Below are positions 42,930 to 54,202 of a DNA stretch of 64,000 bases, one piece after another (within the stretch, counting starts at the first letter, position 1; the number at the start of each line of letters is the position of its first letter). The notes under the pieces are model-generated. The model searched no databases and had not been told where the DNA came from. It was given only the letters and a program-made list of their open reading frames with translations. The position numbers and the translations under genes were made by a program. The DNA is from Bedellia somnulentella (taxonomy: Eukaryota; Arthropoda; Insecta; Lepidoptera; Bedelliidae), in the NCBI GenBank assembly GCA_963576735.1, contig OY755174.1:1-64000 (forward strand), in the 5' to 3' direction.

Positions 42930-43200
42930 GAAGTAAGTTTCCCCTTATATCTATATCTATACTAATATTATAAAGCTGAAGAGTTTGTTTGTTTGAACGC
43001 TAGGATCTCAGGAACTACCCAATCAAATTGAAAAATTCTTTTTGTATTGAAAAGTCCATTTATTGAGGAAGGTTTTAGGCTATATATCATCACGCACGCA
43101 TAATTATTGTAGTATTGAGGGTAGGGTGTTTTTAGAAAATAGCTGCGTAATAATTGCTCGTTTAAAATAACAAATTGCATCAAAACAGTGATAAATGAAA
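42930..43200 (-). repeat. Lepidopteran repeat end (ctaatattataaa family)
   Basis: tatctatactaatattataaagctgaag followed by gtttgtttgtttgaacgc, the usual start of a common repeat. Confidence 0.5.
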
Positions 43201-43500
43201 TTCGTACTATATATAAGAAAGTGCTGCAAGTGTACAACTGTTTGCAAAGTGAATTATTGTGTAAACACGGAGAAATTCAACCAAAACCCCGCGCACAATC
43301 AAATTGCAAAAGTGCAACCAATCTTGTCTAAAAAAGATTTGTGTCAGGAAATATTGATTACAGAAGATGAAAATATCAATATACTTGCGAAAGCAATGAA
43401 ACTGTAAGTACATCAGACCATTTTGGAAGATTTCTAGTTGTTATAACCTTAAAAAAGGCAAACGATGATTCATACATTATATTGAAAATACTTAAAACTA
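43201..43500. other. Spacer with a short frame of unknown meaning
   Basis: 43,195-43,407 is open for 70 codons (KVQPILSKKDLCQEILIT) and ends at a gtaagt-like word. No homologue is recognised; not called a gene. Confidence 0.3.
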
Positions 43501-43636
43501 GCGCCATCTAGCGGTGAGTAGCAAACTCAAGAAGTACACTAAGAAGGAACGAATATCAAAGAGTCTTAATCGATATCTGCTAGAGGGCGGTAAATATAAG
43601 CAAGACCAATTCCCGCTACCTAACACTAGAGGGCGC
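43501..43636 (+). promoter_or_regulatory. Three CTCF-like motifs before the RTE-like element
   Basis: gcgccatctagcgg (43,501-43,514; inverse CCGCTAGATGGCGC), tagagggcgg (43,581-43,590) and cactagagggcgc (43,624-43,636). Each contains the core YAGRKGGCRS of CTCF-type sites. They lie 24-160 bp before the ORF1 ATG, probably in the element 5' UTR. Confidence 0.45.
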
Positions 43637-43659
43637 TAAAAAATATCGATACAGTAAAA

Positions 43660-44439
43660 ATGGAACAAAATATAATAAAGATGCTTGAAAACATACAAAT
43701 TGAAATACGAACACAGAGACAAGATATAAACGATATGAAAGAAAAAATAATTCATGATATAAATAGAAATATCGATGAAAAGTTCAAAAACTTAGAAGAT
43801 AAAACAATTCAATTGGAAGATATTCAGAAAAAACAACAGGAGACTATAGACAGGCTGGAGCAACAAATGAAGCAAAGAAACGTGATATTATTCGGTGTTT
43901 CAGAAGAAGAAAAGTCTTATAATGATCTAGTAAAAAATGTAATTAATATAATTAACACCACTAAAGCAAAATGCGAGAAGAATGAAATTGTCTTAGTAAA
44001 AAGAATCGGAAAACGATCTGAAAATCCAAGGCCGATATCTATAACATTTAGTACAATGGGAACAAAAATTGAAGTACTCCAAAATAAAAAAGGTTTAAAA
44101 GATATGTACATTAAAGAAGATTTTACTACAAAAATATTTAAAAAAAGAAAAGAACTACAAATAGAATACAAGGCTCGAAGAGAACAAGGGGAAAATATTA
44201 TAATGCGCTTCGATAAAATAGTGACAATTCAATCAAATAAAGAAAATAAGGAAACAAGCGGACATCAATCAAGAAACTCTAAAAGAAAACCTATGTCCCC
44301 ACCAGATCCACAATGCTCCTCGCAGAACAATATAAATAACAGGGCAAAGAAAAACAAACCAACTCTAGATTCCTATATTATATCAAAAAAATTGTCACCA
44401 GCCCATGCCTTGAGCTATGGTGATAGCGAGCAAGAATAG
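43660..44439 (+). CDS. RTE-like LINE ORF1 protein (coiled coil, RNA-binding type)
   Basis: 259 residues. Residues 1-80 form a long charged coiled coil (MEQNIIKMLENIQIEIRTQ start). Residues about 72-190 look like the LINE-1-type ORF1 RRM plus C-terminal domain (KQRNVILFGVSEEEK, VLVKRIGK, RPISITF). The tail is basic and polar. Ends at TAG 44,437-44,439, after which the same frame stays open into the endonuclease. No ATG precedes the endonuclease motif in that frame, so ORF2 may be made by stop read-through (TAG CAA context) or the TAG is a lesion in one long ORF. Confidence 0.75.
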   Translation: MEQNIIKMLENIQIEIRTQRQDINDMKEKIIHDINRNIDEKFKNLEDKTIQLEDIQKKQQETIDRLEQQMKQRNVILFGVSEEEKSYNDLVKNVINIINTTKAKCEKNEIVLVKRIGKRSENPRPISITFSTMGTKIEVLQNKKGLKDMYIKEDFTTKIFKKRKELQIEYKARREQGENIIMRFDKIVTIQSNKENKETSGHQSRNSKRKPMSPPDPQCSSQNNINNRAKKNKPTLDSYIISKKLSPAHALSYGDSEQE

Positions 44440-47400
44440 CAAATAACACAGGCCCCTCCAAAAAATTACTTTACCAAGAAGTCAAATAATATCTCCCCCA
44501 ATACGGCTGGTCTCCGTGGGGGTAGTAGACCGCAACCCTCCATAGAAAATGCTAAGACAGCTCAATTAAATCAGAAAAATACTTTAATATATATAGGCAC
44601 GTTAAACGTTAGGTCACTTATAACCACATCTAGACAAATTGAACTACGACATGCATTACAAAACTTGAATTGGCATGTACTAGGCCTTTCAGAAACAAAA
44701 ATCAAAGGAAATGAAATTTTAGAAAATGAAAATGACATTTTTATGCATTATGGCTGCATTCAAAACAGAAACGGAATTGGATTCCTAGTAAAAAAGGAAT
44801 TAAAACATAACATATTAGAATTTAAACCGATTTCAGACAGAGTAGCAAAATTATCCATTAAAATAGAAGAAAGAACATTTAATATTATTCAGACATATGC
44901 ACCAACAGAAAAAGCGCCAAAAGCAGATATAGACACATTCTATCAAGATTTACTGACATCCCTCAACGGCACTAACAAAGATACTTTTGTCATTGGGGAC
45001 TTCAATGCTCAAATTGGTGTGCCAACTAGCGAAGAAAGCTACGTTATGGGTCCATGGGGATATGGCAAAAGGAGTCCTAGAGGAAATATGCTAATAGATT
45101 TCTGCTTTGAAAATCAGTTATACATAGCAAATACACATTTTAAAAAGAAACAGAAAAATAAATGGACTTGGAAACATCCAAATGGGATAACAAAAAACGA
45201 AATAGACTATTTTCTTACAAAAAATAAAAATATAATCACAAACATTGATATCATATCGACGATATATCCAACTGATCACCGGCTTGTACGAGCAACTATA
45301 AATATGGAACACAAAAGAATACCATCACGGAAGAGCCTTCGAAATCCAATCAAATCAGGCTTCATTTCAGAAGAAAAACAAATTATAAGTAATTGTTTTT
45401 CAAAAGAAGTACAAGATTTTGAAGTGACAAATCTAGAATATACCTACAATGAATTAATAACAAAAATTAAAAAATGCACCGCCATTATACCAAATACAAA
45501 AGAAAAAAGAGCTTCAATCATTGACGACAGAACCAAAATCCTAATATCAGAGAGAGAAACATTAAAAAATAAAAAACAAAAGACACAGGCTGAGAAGAAA
45601 AGACTGAGTTATTTATATAAGAAAATTAAGAAAAGAATACAAAATAATTACAAAATTAGTAGACTCACAGTAATAGAAAAAGAGCTAGAAGAAAAGGCAT
45701 CTGTAAAATGTGCATTGAAAAAGTTGGACACAAACAAAACTTGGATCTCAACACTTAAGGATAACGCCAACATAACACAAACCAACAGAAAAAACATACT
45801 AGAAATAGCAACTGCGTTCTATGCTACACTCTATAATTCAGAAGAACAAACAATAAGTACAGTAAATTCATTCGCAACCGCAGAAGAAGAAGAGCAGATT
45901 CCTAAATTCATACAAAGTGAAGTTAAATATGCTATAGAGCGACTCAAGACAGCGAAAAGCCCGGGCGAAGACAATATATCCAATGATGCCCTTAAAGCCA
46001 TTGTAAAGCCACTTAGCCCTGTTCTGACTAAAATTTTCAACAAAATTATAAATAGCGAAAAAATACCGACAGACTGGGAAACAGCAGTGATAACCCTACT
46101 ATATAAAAAGGGTGCTCCAGTAGATATGGGAAACTATCGACCGATTAGTCTTCTACAGAGCTTATACAAAGTATTTACTGCTGTGCTCGTGAAAAGATTA
46201 CTCAAACCGTTAGATACTGTTCAACCGAGAGAACAAGCAGGATTTAGAGCCGGATTCTCGACTACAGACCATATATTTACACTCACTCAAATAATAGAGA
46301 GATACAATGAATATCACTTGAAACTCTACATCGCTTTTGTCGATTACTCTAAGGCGTTTGATTCAATTTCCCATGGCTCTGTGTGGCTTGCTCTAGAAGA
46401 ACAGGGTATACAGGAAAAGTACATAAATATATTAAAACAAGTGTACTCTAGAAGTAAGTCGCTTATAAAGCTGGAAAGCAAAGGAGAGCCATTCGACGTT
46501 AAAAGAGGAGTCCGACAAGGTGACCCGATATCTCCAAACCTATTCAATGCAGTCCTTCAGCATATTTTTCGACAGCTTGATTGGCAGAACATGGGGATAA
46601 AGATAGATGGGGAATACCTGAGCCACCTAAGGTTCGCCGATGACATTGTCCTGGTAAGCGAAAGCCACTCCGAACTAATGTACATGCTGAATACACTAAA
46701 CAGTGAAAGCATGAAATGCGGCCTTACTATGAACTCAGATAAAACCTGTCTCATGACGAATGGAGAGAAGGTACAAATAACTATCCAATCAAAAAAAATA
46801 GCATATGTCGACAATTATATATATTTGGGACAATGTATCTGCTTTCGCGATCCGACAGGAGGCGAGGTAGAACGCAGGGTTAAACTCGCCTGGAAAAAGT
46901 ACTGGTCATTGAAGGAGGTATTTAAATCAAAGATACCTATCTGCCTCAAGAGGAAAGCATTTGAGACCATAGTAACACCTACCTTGCTCTATGGATGTCA
47001 GACCTGGGCCCTCACAAAGGATATTCTTAATAAAATAAAAGTATTTCAGCGAGCGGCTGAAAGAAGCATGCTAGGCTTTAAACTTAAAGACAAGAAACGA
47101 AATGTGGATATACGGAAAATAACAAAGATAAAGGACAAAAGATGTTATTAAAGGAAAGAAAAATTTCGACACTGGCGGGGTTCGAACCCGCGACCTTCGG
47201 GTATACGCCCCCGTCGCTCTGGCTGAGAAGGTCGACCCGAAGGTCGCGGGTTCGAACCCCGCCAGTGTCGAAATTTTTCTTTCCTTTAATAACATCTTTT
47301 ATTTATGAGTAATAATCCCCACATGAGGAATTCATGTCAAAAAACATTAAATTAAAGATAAAGGACGTCGCAGAACTAGCTTGCAAATTAAAGTGGAGAT

Positions 47401-47618
47401 GGGCCGGTCATATCGCGCGTACCAGAGATGGAAGATGGAGTGAAAAGATTATACATTGGTTCCCGAGAGACAAGAAGCGTCCGCGCGGCAGACCGCGCAT
47501 GCGCTGGAGTGATGACATCGTCGCTCTGGCCGGACACACCTGGACCAGACTCGCACAAGACAGACCTACTTGGCAAACTATGGAGGAGGCCTTCGCCCGA
47601 CAGTGGGCTTTCGATTGA
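44440..47618 (+). CDS. RTE-like LINE ORF2: APE endonuclease and reverse transcriptase, split by a retroposon
   Basis: In frame with ORF1 after the TAG. Endonuclease: GTLNVRSL (N), LSETKIKG (E), IQTYAPTE (Y), VIGDFNAQIG (D, N), EIDYFL and TDHRLVR (D, H). RT: YRPISLLQSLYKVF, AFVDYSKAFDSISH (motif A), GVRQGDPISPNLF (motif B) and FADDIVLVSES (motif C), then LLYGCQTWAL. The frame is open to 47,136, where a 217-bp retroposon sits. After 47,353 and one 13-bp duplication copy it continues KDVAELACKLKW, RWAGHIART, GRPRMRWSDDI and QWAFD, stop 47,616-47,618. Apart from TAG and insertion no lesion is seen: a young element. Confidence 0.85.
47137..47353 (+). mobile_element. tRNA-derived retroposon inserted in ORF2, 217-bp hairpin
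   Basis: 13-bp duplication AAAGATAAAGGAC (47,124-47,136; 47,354-47,366). The 5' part is an inverted tRNA-containing piece (47,137 to about 47,222), joined to a forward piece (from about 47,231) that ends AACATTAA. Roughly 66 bp of the two are perfectly complementary around a loop of about 30 bases, so the copy can form a long hairpin. Confidence 0.9.
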
Positions 47619-47983
47619 CACGTAATCATGAAATTAATACCTATTCTGTTTTATGTGAAAGTTATGATTTTGTGGTTTATGTTTGAACTTATTTTAAATT
47701 TATATAGGTACTTTACATTTTTAATTTTAATATTATTATTTTAAGTTTTACAGTTAAAACTATTAAAATTAATTTAATTCATACTATTTTAAATTTAAAT
47801 CTCAATCAAATTTTTATATATCAATTAATTTTAAACTGCATGGAATTTATACAACACTACAATTATCAATTCATATATACAATTTTAAATTTAAATCGCA
47901 ATTAAACTGTATAATTCAATTAATTTAAACTGCATGGAACTATTGTATTTTTAGTCAGGTTTTCAATCGAAAATAAAATGGCT
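47619..47983 (+). other. 3' untranslated region of the RTE-like element
   Basis: AT-rich, with an imperfect direct repeat (tttaaatttaaatc..caat..aaac) near 47,785 and 47,885. Confidence 0.55.
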
Positions 47984-48002
47984 TTATTATTATTATTATT
48001 AT
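47984..48002 (+). repeat. (TTA)n tail of the RTE-like element
   Basis: Microsatellite tail typical of RTE-type elements. The R4-like fragment begins immediately after it. Confidence 0.75.
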
Positions 48003-48530
48003 ATTTTTTTGTTTTCACTTTCTCGGATTTTACTCCGGATTTTTTTGAAGATATTGACGGGCTGCCAAGCCAAGCCAATTTCTTTTCATCTAGGTGTTCT
48101 GAATTACATTGTAGTGAGTATTTGTCTGTGGTGATGGATTTGGGGGTGTGATCGGAACAAATGGTTGTATAGCTCTTGTAGGTTGTTGAAGATTTTGGTT
48201 TGTGACTGGGTGGTTCAGTTCATAGCTGCTTTGGAAGAATTTCCGTACAATTCTGCAAGTGTTGAGGATAGCCGCTTTCTGTATAATGACATATGTGCTG
48301 GGATTTAAGTCAAGTGTACTGAGTGATTGGTGCAACTGTTTTGGGATAACACCCGTTGAGGAGATTACAATGGGTACTATTGTGACCCGTTGTAAGTACC
48401 ACATTCGCATGATCTCTATTTTTAGGTCGACATATTTGGAAATTTTCTCAGCTATATTATTATCATCACGCTGCGACCAACAGGAGCAAACTATCAGCGA
48501 ATAATGTTGCAAACACGGGGATAATTATTC
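48003..48530 (-). pseudogene. R4/Dong-related C-terminal fragment, second lineage
   Basis: Reads (minus) KISKYVDLKIEIMRMW, VTIVPIVISSTGVIPK and QKAAILNTCRIVRKFF, aligning with the copy D segment HEITDMWG, IIPIVLSANGLIPT and QKAVLLDTARIVRRF. It has a longer Pro/Gln-rich tail ending VIQNT (48,090). The knuckle and endonuclease are lost. It sits directly on the (TTA)n tail of the RTE-like element, consistent with TAA targeting. Confidence 0.75.
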
Positions 48531-50081
48531 ATACTAAGGCTTCCGTTGTGTGCGCTGCGTAAACGGTTTAAGTTACCCAAAAAAAATGTATTAAAGAATT
48601 ATTTCTCTTTAAATGATCTTGAAAAAATGCCCGCGACAGTATATGTCTAACTTTTAAGTTTCACTTACTATAACCATTTTTATGGTAAATAAATTAGGTC
48701 GAATTTAATGCATAATTGCCATAATGTTTTATCAACATAATATTAATCTATATCCAAATAAATATGTTGTTGATTGAGAGTATTTAATTGAGAACAAAAT
48801 TGTCCTTGACATCACTTAATTTAAATAAACATCTTAGAAGATAATACAATTTCAAAATTACTCCGTAACAAAATTTACACGCGTGCATGAAGCGCAAGAC
48901 AAGACGCTGCGCTGGCCGGCGAGCGAGGTCACCTGCGCGAGAAGCTTATGTTTAAGCCTAATCCTAATAATATTATAAATGTGAAAGTTTAGATATTTGT
49001 GTGTTTGTAGCTAATTGAAGACTAATTCACAGAACGCATTTAAAATAAAATTTACAGGAAGCCAGATAATGATCTAATTAACACAATAGGACACTTTTTA
49101 TCCCAGAAAAATTAAGAGATCAATAAATTTAATTAAAAAATTGTGAAATAGACTAACTGACTAAGAATCAATACTCAGCCGAAACTACTATACTTATAAA
49201 CTTAAAACTTATGAAGTGAAAAAATTGTGAGGACGCTATGAAAAACACATTTTTTCTCATCGCATGACAGAGACCCTCAACAGGTCAGTTAAATATTTCA
49301 GTTTGACGACGTGAAAGTCTACACTTTTGACAGTACGAAGTCTGTGGGGTCAGCTAGTTAAATATATGGGAGTCAGATATATTATATGCTAATAATTTAG
49401 CAATGTCCGCTTTTGATTTAAGGGTATGTATACAGTACCCAGTCGAGAATTTGAATAAGGTAAAAACAAATTGTCGCTTTGACAACATGTCACGTGACAT
49501 ATTAGATTATTCATAATATGAATATTGTCATTCTGCTTATTCCATGAAGCTACTAACTAAACAGGAGAGCGTACACACAAAAATATGGTAAACAAAAATG
49601 CAATTTATTACGATGCAATAAAGATAATTATCTTTTAAAGACTGTCAAGCAGAGAAACGTCCTAGAACGAGAGCCGTGTGAGAGAGAAGTGTGTCCCGCT
49701 CGCGCGGTTGCCAGTAGAGATTAAGTTCAAAGAAAAACAAATTGAAACTTATTTATAGGGAATATTTTATAAAAAGCAGGTTATTAACTGTTCCTTTTTT
49801 GTATTTTATTTTAATTATTATTGTCGCCTATCGATTTGGAGATAAATAATTGGTAAAGTTTGGCAAAAGGGATATTAATATTTGTCACGGGTATCCCCAT
49901 CGAAACAAGATAAATGTGGTGTCCACAATTTATCATCTGTTTGAGTGTTTTGGAGCTTTTATCATTTAATTAAGAAAATATAGTGAAAATATGGGTTCAT
50001 GTTATGGAACAATAAATAAAATAACCTGTATCATCTCGAACTTTACCACATGAATGCATTAAACGATTTGAATTTGAATAT
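48531..50081. other. No gene seen; repeat remnants
   Basis: 48,960-49,360 has ends (aatattataaatgtgaaag and gggtcagctagt) of a common lepidopteran repeat. The rest is AT-rich without a frame. Confidence 0.5.
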
Positions 50082-50240
50082 AGCTGTGTGGTGTCGGCTT
50101 AGTCTAGCACTACCCCATTTCTTCCGGTGGGTGTACGTAAAAGGCGACTAACGGTATTGGGGCTTTTAAAGGATTTTTGGGCAATGCGGTTGAGACCCAT
50201 CACCAACAACCTTTTATAATGTTTTTTATAATGTATGTAT
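50082..50240 (+). mobile_element. SINE-like S1 copy, internally deleted
   Basis: agctgtgtggtgtcgg to acccatcaccaacaacc, then directly the tatg tail; the middle-right part is missing. Confidence 0.7.
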
Positions 50241-50245
50241 GTAAA

Positions 50246-50430
50246 TATAACTAATAAATAAAGGATGAATAAAGGAAAGAAAAATTTTGACACAGGTGGG
50301 GATCGAACCCGCGACCTCGGGTATACGCCCCCGTCGCTCTGCCAATTGAGCTACCGTGTCAAAGGCTGCGAGTGCATTAGGTCCCCACATGAGGTTTTTA
50401 TGAACAAAAACATTCAAAATATGTAAATAT
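50246..50430 (-). mobile_element. tRNA-derived retroposon, subfamily B
   Basis: tRNA-like module 50,289-50,360 (minus) with complete acceptor stem and B box gggttcgatcccc. One flank has actaataaataaagg, the other ccccacatgaggtttttatgaac, in minus direction. Confidence 0.7.
50289..50360 (-). pseudogene. tRNA-like module
   Basis: 72 nt, acceptor gacacgg/ccgtgtc type pairing with one mismatch, D and T arms intact. Confidence 0.65.
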
Positions 50431-50528
50431 AAGTGTTTTTGTATCCTTTAGAGGAACTCTTATTAAAACACCAACAGATGGTCACCCTACTTAAAACGAG
50501 ACACAGTTAGCTAGTTAGCCCTCCTTTT

Positions 50529-52254
50529 TCAGGACACTTTAGGTCGCCAGCGCGCGTTCCTGTTTAAATAATACTTCCATGGCTTATTCATACTAAGTAA
50601 GTATGGAAAGGTACAAAATATAAATTTACATTTATATATTTTTTGTATTTCCAAAAATTTATTTATACTTTTATTTAATAAATACTTATTTAATCCTATA
50701 CTATTGCCGACCAGTACGACAATCGTTGTATATTCGTCATAAGTGCCTAATAATATTCGTTCTACTATATAATTAAAGTTTGCACCCGTATAGCAATGGT
50801 TAATGACCTGTTGATTAAGATACTTATTTAGTATTTCGCCAAAACCTACGGCCACGCCGTCCGAAAATACTAATGTTCTGTTTGCCGGCGGCGGCGTGCT
50901 AACAGTTGGTAATTAGACATGTGTAAGTAATGCGAGTAATGCATTACACGTAATATCACCCGAGCGCGTTGCATTGCATTACACATTACTCGAACATTTC
51001 AAACATCACATTTAGCGTAACATCACTTTTCATTTCATTACACTGTTCACTCATCTCATCACTTCGGCAACGTTCGGTCAGCGTCGTTTCAGTTCGTAAT
51101 CACGAGCGCCCCGCCCACCGCGCGAAGCAGATGTAAAATTTTGCCGGCCCCGTCTAAGTTTGAAAATTTTTGATAAGAATCACGCGTTTAAATCATACAT
51201 AAATTGTGCGTCGTTAAATCTCATATTTTAATACTTATAGTTAAATGATTTATTTATTCCAAAACAATTACAACATTAATATATTTTATGTAAGTATCGG
51301 GACAATGACTTGATCAAGCTGGCAATGTGTGACGAAAGAAACATTGCAACATTGCGTCATCAAATCAATTTTCACATATCACCTTAAACATTACTCGGTA
51401 TCGGTAACGGTAATCATTTCATTAAAAATCGATCGGGTAATGTGTGATGTTACGGAGTAATGTCACTTCCGTGGAAGAGATGCGTGATGTTGCATTACTA
51501 TTTAACGTACTGTTTTGCGCATGTCTATTGGTAATGTAATCCCATTACTTGGTTGGGGTGACTGAGATATAACGCTTGTTGAGGAAATATGAATATTCAG
51601 AGTAACCGTCTCTTTGTCTATAAGACTGCCGATATGTTTGTATCTTAAATGCAGATCTTCCTGACTAACAATCAGCTCACTCAGTTTATCATTCAAACTA
51701 TCTATTTGGTTTAGTAAATCGATTTTTCTGTAAGACTTGTTTATGAATTTTATAGTATTATTCATACTTATAAGACTTTTGTTTGTGTTATATATACGTT
51801 TTTTAACTAATTTATATTTTTTACTCTGTTTACGACTGAAAGTTTTTGAATATTTAAAAGAGATCATAGAAGATAATGATTCTGCCTCAAGTTCGGCACA
51901 TAAAGAAACTGCGTGAGAGTCTTCATGAATATTCTTTATTCTATGGAATTCCGCCAATTGAGCGTGTGCCTCTGCCAACTGCTCATTGAGAATATGAATT
52001 CGCTCTAAAGCTACTTCATGCTTTGCGCACTGATCCTCATGCTTTAATATTAATATCTGCTGGTTTTCTAATTCCACTTGAGAAATGTCGTAAGATTCAC
52101 GAAGCAACACATTTTTTTCTAAAAGATTACTATTTTGCAACTTTAAATTACGAATAGCTAAAGCGTTTTCGTCCCGTTCTTCTAAAAGCCTATTTTTTAA
52201 TTCTGCATCATTTAACTCTCTTTTTAATTTTTCATACTTTTGTTCGGCAGCCAT
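50529..52254 (-). pseudogene. LINE-type ORF1: coiled coil plus SGNH/esterase-like domain, split by a MITE
   Basis: Part 1 (52,254 to 51,528): MAAEQKYEKLKRELNDAELK start, long coiled coil for about 130 residues, then a basic segment and a polar linker ending SPQPSNGITLP. Part 2 (50,913 to 50,529): TPPPANRTLVFSDGVAVGFG, then TGANFNYIVER and VVLVGNSIGLNKYL, ending RWRPKVS. FSDG, TGANF and VLVGNS sit where SGNH blocks I-III are expected, with Asp/Gly in place of clear catalytic Ser. Removing the MITE with one TTGGTAAT copy keeps the frame. Esterase-type ORF1 proteins are known from CR1-like LINEs. No ORF2 follows, so the element is incomplete, or this is a captured gene. Confidence 0.6.
50914..51527. 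mobile_element. hAT-like MITE (614 bp)
   Basis: 8-bp target duplication TTGGTAAT (50,906-50,913; 51,528-51,535). Terminal inverted repeats TAGACATGTG and (inverse) TAGACATGCG. Subterminal gtaatg/cattac words are repeated many times in both directions near both ends. No coding frame. TSD length fits hAT. Confidence 0.85.
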
Positions 52255-52293
52255 TCTACGAGTTGTAATCTAGTCCATTTTACGAACAGAACA

Positions 52294-52672
52294 TAACATA
52301 AACATAACATAAACGTTCACGCCGTTTTATCCCCGAAGGGGTTGGCAGAGGTACCAATACTCCTGAACTCACATCACATGGCAAGCGCCATCTAGTTTCC
52401 AGAGAAGGTACCCACGTTTTGCTTAGACAGTGTACTCACGTGATAGGGGGCAGGCCTATCGCCGTTTTGTAAGAATACACTGTCACATGACTAAGTACAA
52501 CTCAGCCATGTGGGTTTCCTCACGATGTTTTCCCTCACCGTTAGCAACCATGATAAATTTACCACACATATGACTTTAGAAAAGACAAATTGGTGTAGGC
52601 CCGTCCCAGGATTGGAACTCACGCCCTTCTGTTTTTCGGGCGGGTGTTCTTACCCACTGGACTATCATGTCG
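52294..52672 (-). mobile_element. tRNA-derived SINE, family S2
   Basis: 12-bp target duplication ACGAACAGAACA (52,282-52,293; 52,673-52,684). On the minus strand it has a tRNA-like head (catgatagtccagtgggta and an imperfect gagttccaatcc B box), a body shared with 61,808-62,184, and an (ataac)n tail. Confidence 0.85.
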
Positions 52673-52684
52673 ACGAACAGAACA

Positions 52685-54167
52685 GTCTTAATATTATATA
52701 CTAGTTTAAAACGTTACTATAGCGAACGATAATCCCAATACTAAAATATTTCGATCCACACAAGCGCCTACTTACAACAAAAATATAAAGTTATTATTTA
52801 TCGTTTGTTTTCTATTAACTAAACAATAAAATCATAAATGTAACACTCAAAATATGACACCGAGTGTTATCACTAACCTAATTTAGTTTTAAATATTAAC
52901 GTTTTACTATTTATTATATCCTTTACGACAAACTATTTGTAATCACAAATTCTAATAAGTACCTAATATTATAATAAGTGAAGGAATGCGATTAAATAGC
53001 TCAGTGGAAAAAGATTTTTATATGACATTTTCTTTTTTTTTTATTGATCTACAAACCAAGTACAAAATTAGGAAAGTAACAATACAACAATATTGACGAC
53101 AAGTTTTTCTTACTATAATATATATAAATTCACTTAATATAAAGAAAAGAAAGGTATATATAATTATAAACTATAATAATTAATAACGGGAATCAAACCC
53201 GTGTTTCAAAGATAGTAAGTAATAAGAAACCAGCTATTTGTCTCACTCGTACTTAGTTGAAGCGGTGATCAAATCGAGACCGTTGTTTTATAACTAATAT
53301 AGGATTTTACGTTAAGTTTACTTAGCTGGTTTACTCGGCAAGGGTTCTGCTATCTAGCGATGTTTTTCTTTCTTTGGTTTCGACCGTTAAAACGTCACAA
53401 ACTTTAATCACTTATTTTGTCACATTCACTTAATATTACCCTAAGATAACACTTGTGTGGATGAAATACGCACTAATAAACAATTTTCAACCATTTATGG
53501 TTTATTTCTATGCTTTTTAACAATTATAGCGAAAATTAAATAGCAAAGCACGAATTAGATATTATTTCCTAGCTTAATTCTGCTAAATACCTACAGTCTT
53601 CATGCGACATGCACTGTGCACCGCCCGCCCTCGCACTTACAAGAAATCAAAAAGCAGACAATGCGCCAGACACATTCGCAAACGAAAACCGCAGGCAACC
53701 ACAAATATGCGACGCTAACGCTACGCTTGAAATTAATGTAGCTTATAACGGTGGCCATTATATAGAACATTACTTATCCCGGATTTCGCACAGGTTCCCA
53801 CAGGGGCATCAAAAAAACATAACTCTTATATTGCTCTACATATTTTAACGATTTATTTTATAGATAGCTACTGTGAAGAACAGAATACTAATCCCGATCT
53901 CAAAAAAGTGTTTATTATTCTTTTCACATTACATACATACTTATCTGCGAAGACGAGCCAAGCGTAGCGCACGGGCACTACATACCTTTTTTCGAAGCGC
54001 TTCGTCGTTTTTTTACTATGCTAGATCAACAAAATTTTCGGGATATATTGTCAATAGCAGACTTATTGAACATATACAGTTTTAATTACATCATCTTTTA
54101 TACTTTATTTATATCTTATAAACGCTGATTTCGTCACTAAATCACTGATGATCATCAAAATAGATCA

Positions 54168-54202
<35 letters not shown>

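Noticed and set aside
43195..43407. Host exon ending at gtaagt
   Set aside because: Short, no recognised motif, no acceptor or partner exon, and next to a repeat; evidence too weak.
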